The notes below the pieces were generated by a model. It worked only from the letters and a program-made list of their open reading frames with translations, had not been told where the DNA came from and ran no database searches. Positions 1 to 10,300 of a DNA stretch of 31,370 bases are shown here, piece by piece (positions within the stretch are counted from its first letter, which is position 1; every line of letters starts with the position of its first letter). The stretch is taken from positions 3,221 to 34,590 of the forward strand of contig DF237721.1 of assembly GCA_000708835.1 (NCBI GenBank), written 5' to 3'. Source of the DNA: Klebsormidium nitens (lineage: Eukaryota; Streptophyta; Klebsormidiophyceae; Klebsormidiales; Klebsormidiaceae). The translations under genes and the position numbers were made by a program.

Positions 1-3000
1 GGGGGGAGTCTGGGCTGGCATCGGCGAGGGGGAGAAGTTGTCGAACTTGACGGGGGGAGCAGGGGCGGACGGCTGTGGGGGGGTAGGGGGAGGCAGTGAT
101 CCAGCCTGCAAAGAAACACTTAGCGTTGGAACTCCCACAGACTACTCTTCTGAAGGGAGAGCCATCCTGCAGCAATTGAACATAACAGAGAACTATCTGA
201 ACGTTGAGGATTCCCCAGACGGGACACTGACCAACTTTCGGAGCAAGATCACGGCGACAGCGGGACAGAAGAAAAGAAGATGCCTTCTTCCGCTCTTATC
301 GACATGAGGCCTCCATTCCCTTGCTCGCAAAAACAAACACGCAAACCACGAACGTTCGAGCAACCTTCACGATCCCGAGGAGAAAGTGTTGGGGTTAAAT
401 TTCGACGTCGAGGGAGTGTTCGCCTCACGCTTGCTTGCTGCGCCATGCGTGCCTGGAGCTTCTTAACCTCGAAGCTGACCCGCTCCTTCAGCTCCTTGCT
501 CTGTTGGACCTTTGCCAGAAGATCCGCCACGCTCATGTTCGCTCGCACAGCGAAGGCGCTCAACACTTGCTGCAAAAGCAGACAGCGACGGGTGATGTCA
601 GCAACGAGGGGTGGATTGCTCTACTGGCTATGTCCTTTTATCGCAATTGACACTCGCAGAGTATCGGAAACTTTATAGCTTGATTGCATCGCAAGAGCAG
701 TTGGCAAGGCTCTCACTGTTCAGCTCCAAAAGTAGAGAAAGAAGTGGTCCCTATTACATCTATGACCGGCCAGCGAATCGAAAGCTGCTCGACTAGTTCC
801 CATCCAACTTCCCAGAACTTTTTACCTCGTAAGAACCAAACGCCCGGACCCCAAAATTCCCAGACTTCCAGAAAAGTTTACATCCAAAGCTTTTCCAATC
901 CCTGAGACCCCAAAGCTCAAAGCTACCACCATCCCAAACCCTGTCTAACAGGAGACTTCCAAACCAATCCACGTTTCCAGGGGCCATTGACTCACGTCCA
1001 AGAGCTTTGACTGGGCCGCTTTGGCCGCCGCCACGTTGCCCTGCTGCTGCGGCAGTGGCTGCTGTGCGGCAGCCTGCTGCGCCTGCTTGAGCGCCGCCTG
1101 CTGGGCTCGCTGCTGGGCCTGCGCCTGCTGCTGCGCCTGTTGCTTCAGCAGCTGTTCTTGCTGCTGCTGCTGCCGGATGCGCAGAATCTCCTGCTCCTTC
1201 TTCTGGCGCTCTTGGAGAGCCGCCGCCTGCGCCTGGACGAGCGCGTCGCGCTCCTGCTGAGCCTGGAAAAAGGGGTTGAGTTTAAGGCTCGAGCTTGGGG
1301 AGTCGCGGTTGTAATAGGTTTGAACTTTACGGTGTTGAGCTTTTAAAGGTTGCATTTATAAGGTCTGCGACTTCCGCTTTGGCGTTTTTAACACCTTTTG
1401 GCTCGTCAAAATCTGGAGACATTTTGCGTGGCAGTCTGCAGATACAGAACGTCGGAAAATGGATACGAAAGCAACCATAGAGCCAGGTAGTTGTTTGCTG
1501 CCCAAAAAGAGGCCTCGTGCTCAGCTCAATCTGAGAAGATGGTGATTTCTTACGCACGTTTGAACCAGCTTAGAGAGGCAAGCCGTAAAAGCTATGAAGA
1601 GGATGAAAACTGGCTGCCAGAGGTAGCAGGAGCGGGATGCCAAGCAGAGAGGTGTTTATGGGATTGGGGAGGGGTGTCAAAGCAAGAGAAGGAATCATGC
1701 TGTGCCACTTATAAGAGGAAAGATGAAAAGAGAAAGTCCGTTTCAAAGTCTTCTTGTCGGGCAGACTCGAGTAGGCCTGGCTTCAGGGTTGAGGAAGTAG
1801 TCAGTTAGGCCGCTAGGAATCCGCTCTGAAACAGAAAGGTGTAGGATATTGCGATTAAAAAATTAAAAAAAGGAAATGAAGGGTAGCTGTTTGCGCTCGA
1901 CGAATCTTCGAATAGGAATGTCGGGCGACCGGACGCAACGGAGAATCGAGTAAAAGCGATGCTGCCATGCAAGCCCACCTTTTTGGCGGGGTCCACCACC
2001 GGCACCCTCGACTTCATCTGCTGCCACGTGTTGAGCAACTGCATCATCTGCTGCTCAAAATGGCCAAGCCCCTTGGGAAAGTTGCGCTGCATCGCAACTG
2101 CTTGATTTCGATCCGCTGCCTTGAGCGCCATGATGATCCGGTCGGCAAACGCCTCGAGCTTCTTCAGGCTCCTCTCCTGCTCGACTTTGCCTTGCCCGGT
2201 GATTGCCGCCAGTTGGGCGTTTAGCTCCCCACGGACTTTAGTCAGAGGCTCCAGATACTTGGCCTTCAGTTGCTGGAGAAAGGGAGATAAAAGGTTTCAG
2301 GTGGGTAGGTAATAAGCAGCTTCTGGACAAGTGCCTGAAAATCAAACGGAGGAGCGACCGATTTGACGAGGCTCTGATGGTTGCTTCAGTCACGACGAGG
2401 TACTAGTCGATGAAAAGCAAGACCACCGAGAGGTTAATGCAAGGCCAGGTTGAGTCAAAAAAGCAATACGGGGAAGTTCAATATGAGTGACACCTGGTTC
2501 TCGAAAACAAGACATCGCCTTATCTGGATACTTCACTCTTTATATGCAAAGAGATCAGCATGACATGCTAGATCAGTAGGCATAGTATGCAAGTTCCACA
2601 GGGGTTGAGTTCCGGTCAGTGAAAGTCATACTGAAGGGGCCATACCTGCAGGCTCTGCCAAAGCTGCTCCACATCCATGCCTGGCGCCGCTGCCGCCGGA
2701 ACCCCCGGCCTTGCCTGGTTGCCCTGCACCGGCACTTGCCCTCCCTGCTGCATCTGATTCTGCTGCTGCCGCTTCAAATGCTGCAATTGCTGCTGCTGCA
2801 AGTACAACTGGTGCTGCTGCTGCTGCTGCTGGGGGGTCAGCATCTGGGGGTTTCCGCCCCCCTGGAGCGCAAACTGCTGCTGGAACTGCTGGTTTGCCTT
2901 CTGCTGCCCCCCCTGGGTCGCCCGCTGCATCAGCTCCCGGTTGCGCATCTCCATCCAGGCCTGCGTCTGCTGGGGGGTCATGTTCGCTGGCACTTGCTGG

Positions 3001-4304
3001 GGGGGGAGCTGCTGCCGTTGGGACTGCTGCCTGTTCACACTCTGTTGGTACGCATTGTAGTTCTCCTGCCGACTCTGCTCGGGGTTCAGACCAAAGCTCC
3101 CGGGGGGTGCACCCCCCATGCCGAGCGCAGTGATGGGGACCCCCCCGGCGGGTCCCATCGGGAGCGTGCTTGCCGCTCCCCCCTGGTTTGGCTGCGCGCT
3201 GAACCCCCTGGAGTAGCCCACGGGAAGACCAGGGGAGCCGCTGTAAAGAGACGGTGAGCCGCTACGGAGGCCAGGCTGCCCGTTCTGTTGGTTGAGCATC
3301 TGCGCGCCCCCCCCAAGCTGGCTCACAGGCATGTGACCGGGGGGAATGTGCAGGGGGGGGTTCTGACCCATCTGTTGCTGGGCCCCCGGCACGCTCATTT
3401 TGGCCGAGACCTTGGCCAGCTTGGTGGCAATCTTTTGGAGGTACTTGTCCTGCAAAGAAAGCCGTGTCCTGACTAAGCAACAGGAATGCCTTTCCAAGTG
3501 AGCCGCTGGAAGGAGAAGACATCCACCCAAAGAGAGTCAACCCATCGAGAACCCTTGGGAATAGAACTAAGGCCAACTAGGCAACACGAAAAGTGATTCA
3601 TCCATGAGATAAGGAACAAAGGAGGTTGAATCTACGGAGAAGCTCGCTTGAGTATCCATCTCATTTTGCAGGGGCCGTACGCTTGTAGAAGCCCTCAGAA
3701 ATGACATCGTTCTGATGCATGGCAGAAGTATCCTTTCTGATTCGACGAGATTGCTGTGCAAAGGAGCAAGAAGCTCTCATCCGCTTTCGGCAGAGCAAAC
3801 CAAGAATTATCCAATTTGTGTGCTGGTAAGGAGCAGTCAGCTCACAGGGACCTTTTCAAAGAGAATGAGACGGCTGTAATAACGGCATTCCATCTGCTCA
3901 AAAAGTTGCGGCCCCATCCGAGGAGGGCTGCACTTGCGGGTGTGGCGATAGGAAAGGGACACTGCCAAGATTTGTCAGCTTTGCACAGCTCAGCCTTCGC
4001 AATCAAAAGCTCTGAAACCCAGGCACTGACACCTGCTCAAAAGTCCGCAATAGCTGGGGTCAGACAAACGACCAATGCTTCGAGCTGTATTCTTTGACGC
4101 CGATATAGGACAGCAATGTTAGTGTCCTCTGGAATAAATTGCGAGAAACATGCCAAAGCTTCCCGTGCGAGCATGATGGACTAAAACCTTACGGAGCTCT
4201 CCGCAGATTGGAACACCGCCTCCTCAAACTTGGTCGCCATCTCTGTAAGGGATTGCATAGAGTCGCTCCCATTGGCAAGGTTGCTCTGCTTCAACACCCC
4301 CAAT
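1..4304 (-). CDS. MED15: Mediator subunit 15 (KIX-domain, Gln-rich), partial at both ends
   Basis: Tail-module subunit of the Mediator complex in the nucleus; its KIX domain contacts transcription activators. Exons read in transcription order: 4304-4193, 3449-2646, 2272-1979, 1262-996, 569-429, 105-1. All introns are GT-AG and all junctions keep phase. The first visible exon plus the start of the next give KIX helices 2 and 3 (SLTEMATKFEEAVFQSAESS, then DKYLQKIATKLAKVSAKM). The 268-codon exon is rich in Gln, Pro and Gly, with poly-Gln near 2760-2835. Exon 2272-1979 starts QLKAKYLEPLTKVRGELNAQ, matching the conserved helical block after the Gln-rich part of plant MED15. Exon 1262-996 is an E/R/Q coiled coil. 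The last visible exon is Pro-rich (KFDNFSPSPMPAQTPP) and is cut by the window edge. KIX helix 1 and the start codon must lie upstream, since the 4304 acceptor needs two bases from a previous exon; I could not find that exon. The identification is firm and the exon ends are good, but the gene is incomplete. Confidence 0.85.
2755..2835 (-). repeat. CAG/CTG-rich poly-glutamine tract in MED15
   Basis: On the plus strand this reads as interrupted CTG triplets, including an uninterrupted run at about 2813-2830. In the MED15 frame it encodes runs of Gln broken by Leu, His, Lys and Tyr. It is a normal low-complexity part of the gene and a likely site of length variation. Confidence 0.8.
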
Positions 4305-7300
4305 CTGCAGATCAACAAACAAACAATTTTAACACCGCATAGGACATCTTCATTCTGCCAGATAATCCTGATCAAAGAAGGAGCTTGTCAAAGTGTAGCA
4401 TTCTATTACGTCTACATTACAATCACAGGAACTGCTTTTAGAAGGTCAAGCAGAACAGCTTTTCCAGATTGCTGCAAAGTTCCAATCTCGTTGCTTGTCG
4501 ATGGAGCTTGGTTTGGACAAAGATGCAAATGATGAAAACGCACACTGTAATTGCCCTGTCCCACAGTGTGTAGCCAAACAATGCAGAAAGTCAACTGTCC
4601 TAAACAAAGCTTAACAAAAGAGAGGATGCAGTAAGCCAGACTAGGGACATGCATCCTTACATCTGCAACATCCTGTCCGTATATCCAATAGTGACCGTTA
4701 TTACGATGTACAAGCTTCAATTTGTAAGGAAGATGGGCAGCAGGCATAGAGACGCTCTACACTTTGAGCCCTCCTCTATGCGAAATCATTGAATGTGGAC
4801 TTCGATTCCGTCAAAGCTGTGGAGGTGTCGCCCATTTAACACTGGCGCCGCAGCAAAACTGCCGATTGAGTCACATCAAGTTCCATCGCAGTCACATCGT
4901 CCAATTTGAGCCCGCGAACAAAAACTGGTAACACACCTCAGGAAAGATACTGCAAAGCATCGCTCTAGGTGCTGTCTTTTGAAAGGTTTCGATCATCAGC
5001 TCCTCTCTTGCAATGTGAGGCTTCTTTAGCCTGAACAACCCCTTTCAGTCCGAGATGACAGGGTTCTGACATGCAACATATCCTATCACGCCACAGATTT
5101 TCTAAGATCAAAACAAGGCGGCGTCGGACACATGGAGGAGAGGGTTGTCCATTTCAAAGCAGACTTGCCGAACTCAGAGCCTTTGCCTCCACAATCTGCT
5201 GACTGCTAGGTCGCCCTGCTTGTCCCTCACTGTCCTGACCTCCAAAAGCAAATAGGAGAATAGCGGTTGATAAACCTTCCACCTCAGACCAAGTGAAAAG
5301 GAGAAGGACTTGAAACCAGGTCACTCACATTTTGTGAATGTTGTCCTGCCGCCTGGAGGCATCCCATTGCCGCTGCCAGGACCTGTCCATTGTGCCTCAC
5401 TCCAAAGCCCCACTTACCCAAGGAACTTTGGTGCCTGCTAGAAGGATGCCATTGCCAACCCAGAAACCTGATAGTGCAACCGGAAGCTTTTTGCGTCCTC
5501 AACTAAGAAGCTGACGGAAGTCCAACATCCGCCAGGGGAATGCTCACAGAGATGCAGCACCCGCTTCCTGCTTACTTACACGTGCTCATCTGAAGCATTA
5601 CTCCAGATTAACCAGTTGGCGACCATTCTACAGGGCTAGGTAATCCATGTCTTCAAAAACCGAAGTATGTAGTCCTTCAAAGGAGGCCGCCAGCATGCGC
5701 CATCCCTCACTTTTGCGGGTTGAATTGGACGCCCTTTTCGCGATCTTTTCCAGGCCTCACCCAACTTGAAGTTGAACACCCCGGCCCAATCGTGTGGCGC
5801 GAAAGGTAGAGTCTAAATATTTTTAGGGGGGCTTTGGTAAACCAGTCGATGATAGATCAGGCCCATCGGAGGGCTGTATCTGTATGAGACGACAGCCAAT
5901 CCAGCACAAACGGTGTAGATGAAGCATATCAACATATGGGCAGCATCGACGGTATGTATTCTTTGGATTCTCAGCTTTATACAACTAGGATGGGACGTTT
6001 TCTGCATTATACTAACAAGCCAGGGCTCCACATGCAGGTCCTTCATCGGACGGGTTTAAGATGACTTTAAAACTCTTGACGGCTCACAATATGTAGCTTT
6101 TAAACATCTATAGATATTCGTGAGTGTTTCAGGACTGCATGCCAGGTCAGATCGAGTCAGGGCTGACACGGGCAGCCAACTTTCGAACCCTGCTGCAGGC
6201 TCCGCACAACTTTTGCCATTGGTGGTGGCTTGAAAGAATGCACAGCTCCTCATCAGCAGGACATTTTGCTGGGGAACTTTCTGTAATCTGTCATCTTTGA
6301 GGCAGCCATAGGTCCTACTCAAAGCCCTGAGCTTCCTACCCACTTTGTGTCCTCCTTTCAGAGATTGTGCCCTCCTGTTTCGGGTGGTTAGCTGGTGGTG
6401 AAAAGTCCGTAAGTCACAATCTGCATCATGCTGAGATTTGGTTTCACCTTTGGGTAAGGCTCTAGCCATGTTGCTTGTTTGATCGGGAGCAGTGGGCTTA
6501 AAGGTAGTGCCGTCGACCCATCAGGCTTAGTGCACCGATGTCCTCGTCTTGGGCTCGTTGTGCGAGAAAGCTGCATTGGACCACGCAATCTGGTGACTAT
6601 GGAGCTTCTAGAAACCCAAGGTGAGGACTTTGTTGCTTCCCATGCGTTTGTCACTACTGAAGAAAGTTAGACCATGTCAAGAGAAGTCAGAGTGTACTCA
6701 TGGCAAACATCTCATGCTTAAAATGGGAATTTCAGAGCTTGACCCTTCTTCTTTGGTGTTGCTGAGCTTACTGTTCATAAGGATAGAACAGTTGCTGTTT
6801 GTCCTTTCAAAGGCTGCAAATTTCATTATTTGAAATGATCACATAAACTTCAGCACTTCATTTGCAGCTTTTAGCTGAACGACTACATTATGCTGACTCC
6901 TAGAGTAGGCAGACGTTTTTAAAGATTCAGGAATATCAAGGCTCAGCTCATGTTTGACGTGAGCACACATGTAAGGCGGTCTTGAGGAAAAAAGAGCTGC
7001 TAGAGCTTTGCGGCCGCGCAATCAACAAATTCTGCACCTTCCTGTGCAGCCCTTCAGCATCTACAAAATTGAGAATCAAAACGACGGGGAGATGCATCTG
7101 CCAACGACAACGTTTAGTAACACCTACCCAGTCCTTAAACACCCAAAACCTGCTCAGACACATCGTATCGTTCCCCTCGCTGCTATTATGGCCGATTCAA
7201 ACGGCCTCCAACAGAATACATACACACAAACAGCCCCCCACCCTGGCAAAAGTAAGCCCCCCGCCAGTCCCCCATATCCACAGCAGTAACGGAAGAAACC

Positions 7301-7305
7301 CCACA
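4305..7305. other. 3-kb stretch without a recognised gene; MED15 5' region and DUF3727 promoter side
   Basis: The first MED15 exon (KIX helix 1 and start codon) and the MED15 promoter should be here, as should the promoter of the plus-strand gene at 7306. I read both strands for a KIX helix 1 and found no convincing match. Several open frames exist, for example minus strand 6056-6469 and 6388-6654, but none resembles a known family and none joins to a neighbour in a clear way. The frame of the DUF3727 first exon stays open upstream of 7306 to about 6982 without an ATG. It contains an acceptor-like site ending at 7048 (pyrimidine-rich, then GTGCAG), so a spliced 5' exon is possible. Confidence 0.5.
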
Positions 7306-10300
7306 ATGTCAGCAACTGACCAAGCGCCTAACCTAGAAAATGCGCACCCCTTAGTGAGCCATAAGGCGATGCAAGAGGCCATTGCGCACGCCGCTATTCC
7401 TCTTCCTCCCAGAAAGAAAAGAGCCCAGGCAGGGGATCCAGCAGACCCGCCGGCGGGATTCATTCTGAACGAGAGAGGGGGGCTCGTAAAAGTAGAAGAG
7501 GCAGAGAGAGCCACTATCCTGGTGAGAATGTTGACCTTTGAAAGTCTGGGAAGTTATGATCAATCTGCCGCATAGTCATCGGCATCTTTTGGCAGAACAG
7601 GCATCTCATTGTTGCGAACGTGCATACAAGGTCTCCTTTGTTTCACCGCTCCCCTGCTGGCTTCCGGCGGCTTCTCAGAAAAAACAAGACCTTTTGTGTG
7701 TTGCACACTGGCAGCTGTATTCACTCACTCTCAGTCTGGGACGCAAGTCCCTGCTTTATCATACTTGGTCCATAAAAACAGTTGACTGTGCGCGTGCAGA
7801 GAGATCCTGAGTCGGGCCGCAACTTAGAGTGTATAGTTAGGAGGCGGATCAAGAGTAGGCAGGGCCGGGAGTACCTTCTGCTTTTGGCAATGGACACGTA
7901 AGTGTGTCGGCTCTCTTTTATTGCAGAGTCCAACAGAGGGGCTTCTGATCAATCATGTGACTGCACCATCAATTGACTCCAAAAAGGAATTTGCCTTGTT
8001 CTTGGAAGGGTCGATCCTGTGTTTGCAGCTGGAGAATTCCAAGTGATGTCCTGCCGGCAGTTCAATTGTCATTTTCCATCCAGATTTGGGAGATGTGCCA
8101 TTCAAACATTTGGGAGATGTGCCTTTCAAACATTTTGAAGATTGGTTTAAGGTTGGGATGTACTGGTGCAACCTTTTCATTGCCTCGGTCTAGTGTCTCG
8201 CTGTCCAAAATTTAGCGCCTGTTACGACATCTTTTTTTATGTTATTTTTCCCTGTGAGTTGCTTTTCCTTCTTCAATCAGAACGAACTATAGCAACCATA
8301 GAAGCCATCAATCAGAACGTGGCGCGTTTCGGGAGATGATTCTCTTGGACAGAACGAAGTGGAATCTTCTTTCCTCGCAGGCCCATCGAAGTTTTGTTAG
8401 CGGACCACTCTAGTCAGACCTACAAAGAGGTAAGTGCCTCAAATCCACAGAAGCTGCGCTTCACGACGGTCAAGATCGTTAGAAAGAAGCTCACGAGATG
8501 CTGATACTTGGACGGAAACGTCAATTCGACAAGAACAGAGCCCCATGTCTGCAATTTCAACCAACATGGCATTGATCCCGAAAGAGAAACAATAGGGTAT
8601 GCCAAGGCGATGTCGTAATTCTCTATGATAAGAATATACGGAAGGCCCTCACAAGAGATGGGAGGCAGATGTGCAGTCTGGTGTTCTGCTCCGCAGATTA
8701 GCGATGAAGACGTTGTCAAACTACTGCCGCATGCCACATTTGCACTAGCGAAGAGAAAGCTGCACCTAGTCCAGAGCGGGTGAGCCAATGGATCGTCAGC
8801 ACCAAAATCAAGCGTTAGATTTGGAGCCTTCGCTGCTGATTTTTCACTGATCATTGTCAGCCCCGAAAGTTCAAGGGTATCGTTGCTTCGCTCTTATGAC
8901 ATAAGCCGTCTTCCTGGTCAGAAAGTCCAGTCCCTTGACCGATAGGGATGACATACCGTGATGTGGATTCTGCAACTTTGGTTTCTGAATTCAAAGACCA
9001 CAAAGAACGCTCTTCTGCTTGGGATCGAGTAATCATTATACTGGAATCTTCTGTCCGTCACTTGGAGGACATGGCCAATCCACTGGCCGACTGTTAGGGT
9101 GGTCACATTTGGGTCGCGACGACCCTTCGGGACGGAATTTTTTACCCTTGGGGTGGGAATTTCGCCCTTGAAGATTCGGGGTCGCAACTTTTTTAGGGTG
9201 GGTTGGCACAACATACCGTCGCGACTCGAAACCGCACAAAGCGGAAAGTTCTAGTCGTTTGGTCGAGGGGCCCCAAATTCAAATATGATCGAAGTGGGTT
9301 TCTAAGGTCGGTGCGCTGGTTTCTCTGAGGATACAAATGTGACCACCCTATGTGTCGTGCAGGTTCTGTCTAACCGTAAGAGGAGCTGTATCATACACCG
9401 AAGACGACATCGTCGAGCTAGACAAAGGTAGGCTCACGAGTCCTTGCTCCGTAAACAGCTTCGCATACAACTTTTAAAGTTCTTGCCGCCCTCTCACACA
9501 GACTTTGCTGTGGACCCGCTTACATGGAAGCATCACATGAATGTGTACTGTCTGCCTCGTTGCTTCGTCGCTGAGTGCATCGAACGATCTCTCCGGCAAA
9601 GACAGGCCAATGTAACCATTCCGTTACCTGCCCTTACGCGCATTCACGTACGTCCGAGGGTCGAGGTTGGATGCAACTCAGTGAACTCAGTGAGCCCAAG
9701 TATTCGGCTCATTGGCGTTCTGCATGTGGCTTACAGGTTCAGGAAATGGCGAAACTGATGCGGCAGCCGAGGGCGTAGAGATCTGCAGGTTTAGACTGGT
9801 GAGGCTGAATGCACTGCCACTACTGGCAGAATCCGCAGTTCTCAGTCTGGGCTCGGAGGTTGCCTTTTTTTGGTCCAATTGAGAGTTTCAGGACAGGAGC
9901 GTTTCTTGTCGCCGGCGGACTCCTACTTTGACCATCGTGTGGAGATTGACATTTAGTTGAAGGAAGTGCATTCAAGTGATAAGCCAGTTGACGACTTCTT
10001 TCGCAGGGGTACCTTGCAAAGGACGGATGGCAAAGGTCAAAAGGGTCTCTGATTATGCTGCTCACACGCTCAGTGAAATACGTCAAGTTCGTTATTGCGT
10101 CGTAGTTGCCAAGGGAAGATATAACCGAGTAGACGCAATTCAGGCTCTTAGGATCATCTTCCTTCGGACTTTGTCAAGACAAGCCTCATTTTCCATTTCC
10201 ACGCATGTTGGGTGTGGCACGCAAGCTGGTAATCGCAAATTCGGAAAGCTTCCTTCCGCAACTATCAGTAATGGAATCTCTTGCAGGATGCGAAACTGAT

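Noticed and set aside
38-307. Plus-strand open frame of 89 codons
   Set aside because: It overlaps the terminal MED15 exon and its intron; the minus-strand splice sites at 105 and 429 and the Pro-rich reading frame explain this stretch better.
2619-3257. Long plus-strand Leu-rich open frame opposite the MED15 Gln-rich exon
   Set aside because: CAG-rich coding DNA yields Leu/Ala/Cys-rich open frames on the other strand; it has no domain and no splice support.
6056-6654. Two overlapping minus-strand open frames that could be a gene or retroelement remnant
   Set aside because: No family motifs, no reverse-transcriptase or integrase signatures, and no clear splice links.
8420-8854. Minus-strand open frame of 144 codons
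   Set aside because: It lies opposite exon 4 (8697-8779) of the DUF3727 gene, which is supported by family pattern, splice sites and phase.
9444-9758. Plus-strand open frame with protein-like start (FAVDPLTWKHHMNVYCLPRC)
   Set aside because: Joining exon 9363-9427 directly to 9737-9798 keeps frame and gives the expected acidic linker, so this stretch is best read as intron.
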